This document shows, piece after piece, positions 33,516 to 42,229 of a DNA stretch of 55,421 bases. Position 1 is the stretch's first letter, and the number at the start of each line of letters is the position of its first letter. Below the pieces are notes generated by a model. It was not told the DNA's origin. It saw only the letters and a list, made by a program, of their open reading frames with translations, and searched no databases. Location: the NCBI GenBank assembly GCA_029547025.1, contig JAKPQA010000005.1, positions 67,880 to 123,300 on the forward strand, in the 5' to 3' direction. This DNA is from Armatimonadota bacterium. GTDB lineage: Bacteria > Armatimonadota > Zipacnadia > UBA1398 > JAKPQA01. Position numbers and translations under genes: made by a program.

Positions 33516-34607
33516 CTAGGGCGGGCCGGGGGGGTTGGTCTCCAACTGGAACCCATTGGCCGTGCTGAACACCCAGCCGATACTTCGGTTCGAGCTCAGG
33601 TCCACGGGCACATGGGCGTCGGCCTCGCGCTTGGCGCCGATGCGCCAGAAGATGGTGTCGGTGTAGCCTCGGAAGGCCGTCGCCAGGTCGGCGCCCTCGA
33701 ACTCGAAGGCCACCTGCTGACCGCCGGCCGTGTTGTTGTAGAGGATTTCGCTGCTCCGGACGGTGTGCCCCGCGGGGAACGACCGGTCGGTGCTGACCTC
33801 GATCACGTAGGCATTCGCGCCGGCCACCGTGATCCACTGGAACAGCAGGCCCGTTGGGTCGACATCCTGGCTGCCGGGCTCGGGGTAGTTGGCCGGTGAG
33901 ACCAGCTCGGGGCGGATCAGAGCCGTGGCCGGTCCCGCGTACTGGGTGTTTCCGACCACCAGTGTGCCCTGGACGTCCATATCGGTCTGACTGGTACCCC
34001 CGCCCCCACCCGAACTCGCCGTCGTGTCGGGGAAGGGTGTCGGGGGCAGTTTCTTGATCACTGGGATGACCGCGTAGTAGTAGGTCCGGCCGGCCTCGAG
34101 TGGTGTGGGCACCACGGTGTACTCGAAGGAGTCCGTCGCCACGGTGCGTGCTGGTTCGGAGTCATCATCGGCCGCGAGGGTCTCGGTGGTCGGCTGCACG
34201 ATACCCGACTCATCGGTCGAGAGCGTGATGGTGGCCCCGCGCGTGGCCTGGGTCGTATCGACGAACCGGTTCATCTTCCCGCCGATGAGCACGGCCTGCA
34301 GCTTATCGGGTGTGGGGAAGAAGTTGGAGCTGGTGTCGCGGTACACCTCCCACGCCACGATGTACGAGCCGTAGGGCTGGACACTGGCGCTCGGGGTCGA
34401 TGGCAGGTCCCACCGCACGAGGATGAGCGCATCGGTCTGCTCGGCGGTCTCCTCATAGCCGGAGGCGGCGACGAATCCGCGGGTGACTGCGTTGCTGTCG
34501 CCTCCGAACAGGCTGTCGATCACGCTGCTTCCCGTGCCGGAGCAACCCGCGAGCCACAGACACGTCAGACTCGCCAGGAGCAGCACGAGGGCTCTTCTCC
34601 CGCTCAT
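33516..34607 (-). CDS. Lipoprotein with fibronectin-like domains
   Basis: About 363 residues; ATG 34607 with GGGAGGA five bases upstream. The N-terminus MSGRRALVLLLASLTCLWLA followed by GC is a lipoprotein signal with a lipobox ending LAGC. The mature part contains two beta-sandwich regions with fibronectin type III-like wording (VRWDLPSTPSASVQPYGSYI; YYYAVIPVIKK; FQWITVAGANAYVIEVSTD), split by a Gly/Ser linker (SSGGGGGTSQ). The protein should be exported and lipid-anchored. Role unknown; the domains suggest adhesion or structural binding. A TATAAT box on the minus strand at 34818-34823 may belong to its promoter. Confidence 0.7.
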   Translation of the reverse strand: MSGRRALVLLLASLTCLWLAGCSGTGSSVIDSLFGGDSNAVTRGFVAASGYEETAEQTDALILVRWDLPSTPSASVQPYGSYIVAWEVYRDTSSNFFPTPDKLQAVLIGGKMNRFVDTTQATRGATITLSTDESGIVQPTTETLAADDDSEPARTVATDSFEYTVVPTPLEAGRTYYYAVIPVIKKLPPTPFPDTTASSGGGGGTSQTDMDVQGTLVVGNTQYAGPATALIRPELVSPANYPEPGSQDVDPTGLLFQWITVAGANAYVIEVSTDRSFPAGHTVRSSEILYNNTAGGQQVAFEFEGADLATAFRGYTDTIFWRIGAKREADAHVPVDLSSNRSIGWVFSTANGFQLETNPPGPP

Positions 34608-35170
34608 CGATAGTCCTCCCCAGTTGGATAACGCAGGTGTCTTCGCACCCCGACTCGCGGCCTCCTTCTTGCCCGCGATCGAAAAAAAGCGATCCCATGG
34701 TCCGCGCACGTCGGGGTGCGCCGGACCGGCCGCACTCCCAACGGCCCTAACCCCTCGGCGGCGCAGGGGTTCAAGCCGTCACCTCTGTAGACGAATCCAG
34801 GGGCGACTCTGACTCATATTATACCCGCGGCAATGCCGGGCACGTTGTGCTTCGACGTGTGCATTCGGCGGGCCTCCATTGCGCGCATCGGCGACTTCTC
34901 TTGGGCCTGAGGCCGCCTCTAGACGCGGCATTGAGCCGAAGGGGCTCCTGACCCCATGCGCGCCCACCTCGCCAGGGTCAGGGGCATTGGGTGCGTGATC
35001 CTGCACCAACCCGAGGCGGCAGGCGCCGAAGAGGACCTCAGTGCCCGCAGGGGGAAGGAGTCTCCACGTTGGGGCTACTTGGCTTGAGAAGGACGGTGAT
35101 CCCTGGCCAGACCGAACCACGTTGCGCGGGTTCCGCAGCTCCATCTTGACCACCAGGGGGTGTCCCGGCA
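34608..35170. other. 563-base intergenic region
   Basis: No credible gene. It separates the minus-strand lipoprotein gene from the plus-strand eRF1-like gene. The only signal I can point to is a minus-strand TATAAT (34818-34823) with a weak -35, which would leave a 5' leader of about 200 bases for the lipoprotein gene. Nothing else is evident. Confidence 0.5.
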
Positions 35171-36313
35171 GTGGCAGGTACCGAGCTAGCCCGACCGAAG
35201 CGTTACGTCGTTCAGGATGACATCGTGAGCCTCATGGATTTTGACGCGGGGCGTGCCCGGGCCATCACAATCTACGCCGACACACGGGCCCACAACGGCG
35301 CCAGCCGGCCCATGGCGGAGGTGGTGGCGGCTCTGGACGCCGCTGAGTCATCGCTGGCGGGGTCTGCCGAGCGGGTTGACGCGTTCCGCGAAAGCCGGCG
35401 GCGTGCCGAGGAGGTCCTTGCGGATCCGGCCGCTCATGCCGGAGAGGGCCTCGCCGCCTTCGTGTGCGAGTCGCGCGGCCTGCTCGAGGTGTTCACACTG
35501 CCCACCCCGTTCCACACGCGCGTGGCTGTGGGGCGCCGGTTGTATGTCCCGCCTCTGGCTCGCCTGCTGGAGACCTTCGACTCCCACATCGTTGCCCATG
35601 TGCGCTCGGACCGGGCCGAGATCTACACGGCCTACCTCCATCGCCTGTGGCCGGCGGTGGAGCTCGCCAGCGATGTGCCGGGCCGGGCCTCGGGAGGTGG
35701 TTGGGCCCAGGCGCGCCTGCAGCGGCATCGCGAGGAGTGTGTGAAGAAGCACCTCAAACTCGTTGCCGACGAGATCGCGAGACTCGTCTCCGAAGAGGAG
35801 GCGGATCGGGTTCTTCTGTTCGGGCCCGGGGAGGTGCTCGACGCTCTGTCCAGACACCTGCCTGATGCCGTGGCGCAGCGCGTGCTGGCGAAGGAGCCCA
35901 TGCCAAACGAGGCTGGCGAGGCCGAGATCCGCGAGCGTGCCCGCGACATTCTTCACCGCTACCGGGATGACGTGGCCGCCGATGCTATCGGCGAGCTCCA
36001 GAGCCGTATCGGCGCCGGCGGCCGAGGCGCCGCGGGCGCCGGGCCCGTTGTGGAGGCACTTAACCGGCGCGCCGCCGAGGCGCTCGTGCTCTCGAGGAGC
36101 TTGGCCGTGGAGGGGTTCCGCTGCGCCGGGTGTGGGTGGCTTCAGGAGCACGACGGGTCGTCCTGCCCGACCTGTGGCGGCGAGCTTCGCCCGGGTCTCC
36201 TGGCTCGCCTGATGGCACAGGCTGCACGGGGCCAGGGCGCCTCGGTGCTGTTCGTCGAGGACAGCGCGCGGATGGCGCCCTTCGGCGGCGTGGCCGCCTT
36301 CCTGCGTTTCTGA
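35171..36313 (+). CDS. Bacterial eRF1-like (baeRF family) release-factor-related protein with zinc ribbon
   Basis: 380 residues from GTG 35171, with AGGGGG about 11 bases upstream; an ATG at 35234 would cut into the conserved N-terminus. The central block RASGGGWAQARLQRHREECV and the following VLLFGPGEVLDALSRHLP are typical of bacterial homologues of archaeo-eukaryotic release factor 1/Vms1. In the eukaryotic relatives a glycine-rich loop releases peptides from stalled ribosomes. A C-terminal zinc ribbon (CAGCGWLQEHDGSSCPTCGG) follows an Ala-rich helical stretch. It probably acts on ribosomes or tRNA, as inferred for the family; no activity is proven. The next gene follows after about 120 bases containing a strong hairpin. 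Confidence 0.75.
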   Translation: MAGTELARPKRYVVQDDIVSLMDFDAGRARAITIYADTRAHNGASRPMAEVVAALDAAESSLAGSAERVDAFRESRRRAEEVLADPAAHAGEGLAAFVCESRGLLEVFTLPTPFHTRVAVGRRLYVPPLARLLETFDSHIVAHVRSDRAEIYTAYLHRLWPAVELASDVPGRASGGGWAQARLQRHREECVKKHLKLVADEIARLVSEEEADRVLLFGPGEVLDALSRHLPDAVAQRVLAKEPMPNEAGEAEIRERARDILHRYRDDVAADAIGELQSRIGAGGRGAAGAGPVVEALNRRAAEALVLSRSLAVEGFRCAGCGWLQEHDGSSCPTCGGELRPGLLARLMAQAARGQGASVLFVEDSARMAPFGGVAAFLRF

Positions 36314-36379
36314 AGGCTTGCCGCGGCGCCGGGCGGCCAGTAACCTGGGCATTCGGATGTCTACGGCGATGGAGCCGAT

Positions 36380-36407
36380 CGCCGCCGTGGTGCGTTCCAC
36401 GGCGGCG
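36380..36407 (+). terminator. Perfect 11-bp hairpin between eRF1-like and sugar isomerase genes
   Basis: Arms 36380-36390 and 36397-36407 are exact complements around a 6-base loop (TGCGTT). No T-run follows. It can end the eRF1-like transcript or act in the leader of the next gene. It ends six bases before the upstream candidate start at 36413, which favours the later ATG at 36434. Confidence 0.5.
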
Positions 36408-36433
36408 GCTGTATGGAGTGCGTCACCCCGGCC

Positions 36434-37405
36434 ATGGCTGCACTGACCCTCGAACTCGGAGTGAAGACCGATCCCATCGAGTACCGCTATTCCTTTGGAT
36501 GGCTGTTCGACCTCATGGCCCAAGAGGGTGTCTGGAACGTTCAGGTCGGCACGTTCTTCGAGATCTACCACCTCCCGGACCACTGGTTCACCTCGCTCGC
36601 CGAACAGGCCCGGCGCCGGGGTCTGCGCATCCGCAGTGTTTTCACGGCCCACCGGGAACTGGGTGGCTTCTACCGGTCCGACCCGTGCTGGCACGCTGTG
36701 GCCCGGCGCAACTACGAACGGCTGATCGAGGTCGGTGCCCTGCTGGGCGCCGAGTCGGTCGGGTCGAACCCGGGTGCGGTGATGCGGGATGCCATGGATG
36801 GCAAGGGCGCGGGGATCCGCCGCTACCTCGAGCACATGAAGGAGCTCATGCACTTCGCGCACGACCGGGGCGTGTCGCGACTCACTCTGGAGCCCATGTC
36901 GTGCGCCGCCGAGCCGCCGGCGCTCCCCGGGGAGATCCGCTCCATGTGCCAGGAGCTGGTCGCTTACCACCGTGACCACGCCGGTTCGACGGCCGGTGTC
37001 GGCCTGTGCGCCGATGTCTCCCATGGGTACGCCGATGAGGAGGGGGCCGTGGTTCATACGCACCTCGAGCTGCTCGAAGCGGCCCTGCCCTACACGACTG
37101 AGGTGCATCTGAAGAACACGGATGCCACCTTTGGGTCTACGTTTGGCTTCACCGAGCCGGAGCGGGCGCGGGGGATCGTCGATGTCCGTGTGGTGCGCGA
37201 GCTGCTTCGGCGGCGGGAGCGCGAGCTGCCGGTCCATCAGCTGGTGGGATACCTCGAGATCGGTGGCCCCAAGACCGGGCGCGACTACTCGGATCGTCTC
37301 CTCGAAGAGCAGCTCCGCGGTTCGCTACGCCACCTCAGGGCGACCTGGAGCGATGGGGAGGGGGTGCGGAGCGATGAGAGCTTGTGTTCTGCACGCCATT
37401 GGTGA
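36434..37405 (+). CDS. Sugar phosphate isomerase/epimerase, xylose-isomerase-like TIM barrel
   Basis: About 323 residues of the AP-endonuclease-2 TIM-barrel superfamily. LTLELGVKTDPIEYRYSFGW starts the barrel; likely metal ligands lie in TLEPMSC, ADVSHGY (Asp/His), TEVHLKNTD (His/Asp) and LVGYLEIGG (Glu). The family isomerises or epimerises sugars or polyols; the substrate is unknown. The start is taken as ATG 36434 because homology begins there and the earlier ATG 36413 directly follows a hairpin. Its 3' end overlaps the next gene by 32 bases, so it opens a five-gene sugar catabolic operon reaching 41533. Confidence 0.8.
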   Translation: MAALTLELGVKTDPIEYRYSFGWLFDLMAQEGVWNVQVGTFFEIYHLPDHWFTSLAEQARRRGLRIRSVFTAHRELGGFYRSDPCWHAVARRNYERLIEVGALLGAESVGSNPGAVMRDAMDGKGAGIRRYLEHMKELMHFAHDRGVSRLTLEPMSCAAEPPALPGEIRSMCQELVAYHRDHAGSTAGVGLCADVSHGYADEEGAVVHTHLELLEAALPYTTEVHLKNTDATFGSTFGFTEPERARGIVDVRVVRELLRRRERELPVHQLVGYLEIGGPKTGRDYSDRLLEEQLRGSLRHLRATWSDGEGVRSDESLCSARHW

Positions 37406-38414
37406 CTTGCGGGCCGGGGAGGTGTCGGATCCGGTTCCGGGGCCGGGTCAGGTTCGGGTGCGCGTGGCGGCCTGCGGCATCTGTGGCTCGGACCTGCCGC
37501 GCGTCTTCGAGAAGGGAACCTACCGGTTCCCACTGATCCCCGGCCACGAGATGGCCGGCGTGGTCGAAAAGGTGGGAGCGGGCGTGGCACGTGTCGCCCC
37601 GGGCGACCGTGTGGCCGTCTTCCCCCTGCTGCCCTGTGGGTGGTGCGAGCCGTGCCGTCTGGGCTGGCTGCACTTGTGCGATGACTACGGCTACCTGGGC
37701 TCGCGATGTGACGGCGGTTTCGCCGAGCTCGTGCTCGCGCCCGAGGCCAACCTGGTGCCCGTACCCGAAGGGGTGAGCCTGGAGCACGCCGCGCTGACCG
37801 AGCCCGCGGCCGTGGCCCGCCATGCCCTGCGGCGCGGCGGCCTGGCCAAGGGAGAGACCGTGTGGATCGTCGGTGCCGGCACCATCGGTCTCGTGCTGGC
37901 CCAGTGGGCGCACGAGCTTGGGGCCTCCCAGGTCTTTGTCTCCGACGTCCAGAAGTTCAAGCTCGACCTGGCGCGCCGCTGGCCGGGCGTTCTCGTCTGC
38001 GACGCTCGCGAGCATGATGCCCCGGGCTGGGTCCGCGATGAGACTCACGGCCGCGGGGCCGACCTGGTGGTCGAGGCGGTCGGCATGGCCGTCACGGCGG
38101 CCCAGGCCATCCGGGGAGCCCGGAAACGCGGGCGTGTGGTGCTCATGGGCAACCCAGCCGGTGAGATGGTGTTGCCGCAGAACGACTACGCACTCATCCT
38201 TCGGCACGAGCTCGACGTCGTGGGCACCTGGAACTCGGACCGGGGTGCGGGGGGAGAGGGGGACTGGGCCGAGTCGCTCCGCGCCATGTGTGAGGGTGCT
38301 CTGGACCTGGATCCCATCGTGACCCACCGAACGCCGTTGGAGGGTGTGCCATCGCTGATGGAACGGATGCGCCGCGGCGAAGAGCCGTACGTCAAGGCGA
38401 TTGTGGCGCCCTGA
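37374..38414 (+). CDS. Zinc-dependent MDR dehydrogenase (polyol/galactitol-1-phosphate type)
   Basis: About 346 residues, ATG 37374 behind GGGGAGGGGG and overlapping the upstream gene. Medium-chain dehydrogenase layout: catalytic zinc ligands in ACGICGSDLP and GHEMAG, a structural zinc lobe CGWCEPCRLGWLHLC with four cysteines, and the NAD-binding GAGTIGLVLAQWA. It oxidises a polyol or sugar phosphate to a ketose. The overall pattern is nearest to galactitol-1-phosphate 5-dehydrogenase and sorbitol dehydrogenase, but the exact substrate is inferred only from its operon with sugar isomerases. Confidence 0.85.
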   Translation: MRACVLHAIGDLRAGEVSDPVPGPGQVRVRVAACGICGSDLPRVFEKGTYRFPLIPGHEMAGVVEKVGAGVARVAPGDRVAVFPLLPCGWCEPCRLGWLHLCDDYGYLGSRCDGGFAELVLAPEANLVPVPEGVSLEHAALTEPAAVARHALRRGGLAKGETVWIVGAGTIGLVLAQWAHELGASQVFVSDVQKFKLDLARRWPGVLVCDAREHDAPGWVRDETHGRGADLVVEAVGMAVTAAQAIRGARKRGRVVLMGNPAGEMVLPQNDYALILRHELDVVGTWNSDRGAGGEGDWAESLRAMCEGALDLDPIVTHRTPLEGVPSLMERMRRGEEPYVKAIVAP

Positions 38415-38429
38415 GGGAGACCCGGACTC

Positions 38430-39467
38430 ATGAAGGCTGCCGTGCTGACCGCGCTCAAGAAGCTTGAGGTCCTCGAGGTACCCACGCCCGAAGCGGGCGA
38501 TGACGAGGTGCTGGTCCGTGTCCGATCATGCCTGGTCTGCGGGTCAGACATCCGCATCCTCAACTTTGGCAATCCGCGGGTGAAGCCCCCCCAGATCATG
38601 GGGCATGAGATCGCCGGCGATGTGGCCGCCGTGGGGGCGAATGTGACCAAGTTCACCGTGGGCGACCGCGTGGCCATCGGTGCCGACGTGCCGTGTGGGG
38701 CTTGTCTCGCCTGCGAGGCCGGCTATGGCAACAACTGCCGCACCAACCTGGCGATGGGGTACCAGTTCCCTGGCGGTTTCGCCGAGTACGTTCGGCTCGA
38801 GGCACCCGTGGTGCGGTTCGGGCCCGTGCATCGCATCCCCGGGAACCTGGATTACGACACGGCGGCGCTGGCGGAGCCGCTGGCGTGCGCCATCAACGGC
38901 TATGAACGCGTGGGAGTGAACGCGGGGGAGACGGTCGTCGTCATCGGTGCGGGGCCCATCGGGTGCATGCTCATCGAGTATGGCCGCCTACTCGGAGCGG
39001 GGCGGACCATCGTGATCCAGCGCTCGAAGGCGCGTCTCGAAGCCGCCAAGCGTTTCGCGGCTGACGCGTACTTCAGCACCCTCGACGGGGACCCCGTGGG
39101 ATTCGTTCTCGAGCAGACGGGTGGCGATGGGGCCGATGTGGTGTTCACGGCCTGCTCGGATCCCGAGGCCCAAGAACAGGCCGTACGGATGCTCAACTTC
39201 CGGGGTCGGCTCAACCTGTTCGGCGGGCTGCCCCCCGGCTCGCGCACCATTGCCTTCGACAGCAACTTCGTCCACTACCGCGAGGCCATAGTCACGGGGT
39301 CACACGGCAGTGTGCCCCGGCAGCACGCGCTGGCGTTGAAGCTGCTCGCCTCGGGTGCCATTGATGGCCGGCGGTACTTCACCCATGCCTTCGCTCTGGA
39401 TCAGGCGGTCGAGGCATTCGCCGTGGCCGCGTCCAAGGAGGCCCTCAAGGTCTCCATCCGTCCGTGA
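38430..39467 (+). CDS. Zinc-dependent MDR dehydrogenase, second copy
   Basis: 345 residues, 15 bases after the preceding dehydrogenase. Catalytic zinc ligands in CLVCGSDIRI and GHEIAG, structural zinc lobe CGACLACEAGYGNNC, and nucleotide-binding GAGPIGCMLIEYG. The two dehydrogenases are clearly different subfamilies, so they probably act on successive or alternative substrates rather than being a recent duplicate. Likely a sorbitol/threonine-dehydrogenase-like enzyme in the same polyol-to-pentulose pathway. Confidence 0.85.
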   Translation: MKAAVLTALKKLEVLEVPTPEAGDDEVLVRVRSCLVCGSDIRILNFGNPRVKPPQIMGHEIAGDVAAVGANVTKFTVGDRVAIGADVPCGACLACEAGYGNNCRTNLAMGYQFPGGFAEYVRLEAPVVRFGPVHRIPGNLDYDTAALAEPLACAINGYERVGVNAGETVVVIGAGPIGCMLIEYGRLLGAGRTIVIQRSKARLEAAKRFAADAYFSTLDGDPVGFVLEQTGGDGADVVFTACSDPEAQEQAVRMLNFRGRLNLFGGLPPGSRTIAFDSNFVHYREAIVTGSHGSVPRQHALALKLLASGAIDGRRYFTHAFALDQAVEAFAVAASKEALKVSIRP

Positions 39468-39491
39468 CCGCTGGAGGGTGTGCGAGAACGT

Positions 39492-40163
39492 ATGAGTACC
39501 CGGGGTCCCAAACTCGCCGCGTCGATGATGTGCGCCGACGCTCTCGCCATGGAGCCGGACCTACGTGCATTGGAGCGCGCGGGCATTGAGTACCTCCATA
39601 TCGACATGATGGATGGACACTTCGTGCCCAACATCGCCATGGGAGTCGATCTGGTACGCCAGATCCAGTCGGGCACGTCGATTCCGCTCGACGTGCACCT
39701 GATGGTGACGAATCCGGAGTTCTGGGTGCCCAAGGTGCTCGAGGATCTCTCTCCGGCCATCGTTGCTTTTCACCATGAGGCGGCGCCGCATGGCGTGCGC
39801 CTTGCCCAGACCATCCGGGCGCGGGGCGTGCTGGCCGGTGTCGCCATCAACCCCGGCACGGCAGTGAGTGCCCTCGACGCCCTGCTGCCCGAGGTCGACC
39901 TGGTGTTGGTGATGACCGTGAATCCGGGGTATGCGGGCCAGCGCATTGTGAAGAGCGCGGTGGCCAAGATCGGTGAGCTCAGTGAGCGGAGGGCACGGCT
40001 CGGGCTGCCCCTTCTCATTCAGGTCGATGGCAATGTAAGCTTCGAGAGCGCTCCCGAGATGGTGGCCCTGGGCGCGGACATTCTGGTGGGTGGTTCGAGT
40101 CTGTTCCGCAAGGATGTCGGGATCGAAGAGGCCGCCCGGCAGCTTCGGGTACGCAGTGCCTAA
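39492..40163 (+). CDS. rpe: Ribulose-phosphate 3-epimerase family protein
   Basis: About 223 residues in a TIM barrel with the full metal set: [19 protein letters not shown] and [10 protein letters not shown], plus the phosphate loop TVNPGYAGQ and GGSSLF. It epimerises D-ribulose 5-phosphate to xylulose 5-phosphate; relatives act on allulose 6-phosphate. Placement between two polyol dehydrogenases and xylose isomerase suggests a catabolic copy of the enzyme rather than the housekeeping one. Start ATG 39492; a GTG at 39480 is also in frame but the GGAGGG site is too close to it. Confidence 0.85.
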   Translation: MSTRGPKLAASMMCADALAMEPDLRALERAGIEYLHIDMMDGHFVPNIAMGVDLVRQIQSGTSIPLDVHLMVTNPEFWVPKVLEDLSPAIVAFHHEAAPHGVRLAQTIRARGVLAGVAINPGTAVSALDALLPEVDLVLVMTVNPGYAGQRIVKSAVAKIGELSERRARLGLPLLIQVDGNVSFESAPEMVALGADILVGGSSLFRKDVGIEEAARQLRVRSA

Positions 40164-40213
40164 GGATTTCAGTGGCTGTCCCCAATCCCCAAGGAGAGCG
40201 ATGGTGTTCCGCG

Positions 40214-41533
40214 ATGGCGCAGGCATTCCCCGAGGTACAGGGCCGAGTGCCCTATGAGGGCCCCGAGACCAAGAACCCGCTCGCCTTCCGGCACTACAAT
40301 GCCGACGAGGTCATCGAAGGCAAGACCATGAGGGACCACCTGCGGTTCTCGGTGGCCTACTGGCACACGTTCCGCGGGACGGGGCGCGATCCGTTCGGCG
40401 ATGCCACGATGTTGCGGCCGTGGGATGACGGCTCGAACTCGCTCGAGAACGCCAAGAATCGTGTTCGCGCCGCGTTCGAGTTCTTCGAGAAGCTGGGCGT
40501 GCCGTTCTACGCCTTTCACGATCGCGACGTGGCACCTGAGGGCGAGTCGTTGGCCGAGACCAACCGCAATCTCGATGCCGTGGTCGAGGTCATGAAGGAG
40601 GAGCAGGAGCGCACCGGGGTCCGACTGCTCTGGGGCACGGCCTGCCTCTTCTCGCATCCTCGGTTCATGCACGGGGCCTCGACGAGCTGCAATGCCGATG
40701 CCTTCGCCTACGCGGCTGCCCAGGTGAAGAAGGCCCTGGAGGTCACCCACTATCTGGGCGGCGAGGGCTACGTGTTCTGGGGGGGTCGTGAGGGCTACAC
40801 CACGCATACCAACACGGACCTGAAGCGGGAGAACGACCACCTTGGGGCCTTCCTGCGGATGGCGGTCGATTACAAGAAGAAGATCGGCTTCAGCGGCCAG
40901 TTCTACATCGAGCCCAAGCCCAAGGAGCCGACGAAGCACCAGTACGATAGCGATGCCGCCGCGTGCCTGGCCTTCCTGCAGCACTATGGCCTGCTTGGCG
41001 ACTTCAAGCTGAACCTCGAGACCAACCATGCCCTTTTGGCCGGCCACACCATGGCCCATGAGCTTGAGGTGGCACTGGCCTACGACGCCCTGGGCTCCAT
41101 CGACGCCAACGATGGTGACTGCATGCTGGGATGGGACACCGACCAGTTCCCGACGAACATCTACCTGACCACCCAGATCATGCTCGCCGTGTTGCGCAAG
41201 GGTGGCCTGGCGCCCGGAGGGCTCAACTTCGACGCCAAGGTACGCCGGGAGAGTTTCGAGCCCATCGATCTCTTCTATGCCCACATCGGGGGCATGGATG
41301 CTTTCGCCCGCGGGCTCAAGATCGCCGCGGCCATGCGGCGGGACCGTCTGTTCGAGAAGATCATCGCCGACCGCTATGCGTCGTGGGATGAGGGCATCGG
41401 CCGGCAGATCGAGTCGGGTCAGGCGGACTTCGAGAGCCTCGAACGCTATATGCTGGCCAAGGGCGATATCGCCCCCAACGCCAGCGGCCGCCAGGAGCTT
41501 ATCGAGAACTGGATCAACGACTACATCCGCTAG
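40214..41533 (+). CDS. xylA: Xylose isomerase
   Basis: About 439 residues, the length of the long (class II) enzymes. Active-site blocks: [15 protein letters not shown] with the catalytic histidine, [26 protein letters not shown] with metal-binding glutamate, [19 protein letters not shown], and [19 protein letters not shown]. It isomerises D-xylose to D-xylulose (also glucose to fructose) with two divalent metals. Start ATG 40214 matches the family N-terminus. GTG 40172 is an in-frame alternative with AAGGA six bases upstream. It closes the sugar operon. Confidence 0.93.
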   Translation: MAQAFPEVQGRVPYEGPETKNPLAFRHYNADEVIEGKTMRDHLRFSVAYWHTFRGTGRDPFGDATMLRPWDDGSNSLENAKNRVRAAFEFFEKLGVPFYAFHDRDVAPEGESLAETNRNLDAVVEVMKEEQERTGVRLLWGTACLFSHPRFMHGASTSCNADAFAYAAAQVKKALEVTHYLGGEGYVFWGGREGYTTHTNTDLKRENDHLGAFLRMAVDYKKKIGFSGQFYIEPKPKEPTKHQYDSDAAACLAFLQHYGLLGDFKLNLETNHALLAGHTMAHELEVALAYDALGSIDANDGDCMLGWDTDQFPTNIYLTTQIMLAVLRKGGLAPGGLNFDAKVRRESFEPIDLFYAHIGGMDAFARGLKIAAAMRRDRLFEKIIADRYASWDEGIGRQIESGQADFESLERYMLAKGDIAPNASGRQELIENWINDYIR

Positions 41534-41677
41534 GTATCGGCTGGCCGCTGCGGTACGGAGCATTTGGCCGGCGAAGGCGACCTGGGGCGCCGACTTTGGG
41601 CATCACCCGGGCGGTCGAGGCCGCGGATTGCGCGTCCGCGAGTGGGTCCCCTGCGGTGCTGCGTTGGGGAGGGTGCG

Positions 41678-42154
41678 ATGGAGGATCGCGAGTGGTGGAT
41701 CCGCCCCTACGACGGCCGTGAGGACCGCGCGGCCGTTCTGAGTTTTCAGCGCGAGACCTACGAGTTGAACTTCCCGGACTTTGTCTGGTCGACGTCCTTC
41801 ATCCGCGATTTCGAGCGCATCCTCAAGATGGCTGAACGTGACCCGAGTGAGGGTTTGTTCGTCTGTGAGGACGCAACGGGGCGGACCGCGGGATTCGTGT
41901 GGTCCAGCGTCAGCATGCGACGGTTCGAGGGCGGACAGTCCGTGTGCACCATTAGGGACATGTACGTGGTGCCCGACCTGCGCGGCCAGGGCGTGGGCAT
42001 GGCGCTCATGCAGGCCGCCGAGGACTTCGCCCGGCGGTGGAAGGCCAGCCGCATGGCTCTCGAGGTCACTGTTGCGAACCGGGCCGCCGTGCGCCTCTAT
42101 GAGAAGGCGGGCTTCACGCCCACTCGCTACCAGATGGAGAAGCGCCTCGATTAG
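41678..42154 (+). CDS. GNAT family N-acetyltransferase
   Basis: About 158 residues from ATG 41678, behind GGGGAGGG. The acetyl-CoA-binding motif A is RDMYVVPDLRGQGVGMALMQ, and the fold ends with NRAAVRLYEKAGF and RYQMEKRL, both typical of the family. It transfers an acetyl group to an amine; the acceptor (protein N-terminus, amino sugar or small molecule) is unknown. Not obviously linked to the sugar operon, since 144 bases separate it from xylA. Confidence 0.85.
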   Translation: MEDREWWIRPYDGREDRAAVLSFQRETYELNFPDFVWSTSFIRDFERILKMAERDPSEGLFVCEDATGRTAGFVWSSVSMRRFEGGQSVCTIRDMYVVPDLRGQGVGMALMQAAEDFARRWKASRMALEVTVANRAAVRLYEKAGFTPTRYQMEKRLD

Positions 42155-42158
42155 GGCA

Positions 42159-42200
42159 GCGGAGCGAGGGGGACTGCGCCGAGCGGCTCCCTCGCTCCGC
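42159..42200. terminator. Bidirectional hairpin between convergent genes
   Basis: GCGGAGCGAGGG (42159-42170) and CCCTCGCTCCGC (42189-42200) form a perfect 12-bp stem between the stops of the acetyltransferase and the Gfo/Idh/MocA gene. The loop is 18 bases. A shared terminator is likely. Confidence 0.65.
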
Positions 42201-42229
42201 CATGGCCATGTGTGGGTTCCTGCTGTCGG

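Noticed and set aside
33516-34607. Possible S-layer or autotransporter function for the lipoprotein
   Set aside because: Only a lipobox and fibronectin-like sandwiches are visible; nothing supports a specific role.
40201-40213. ATG at 40201 as the xylose isomerase start
   Set aside because: It has the best-placed AAGGAGAG but is out of frame and meets a stop soon after; ATG 40214 fits the family N-terminus.
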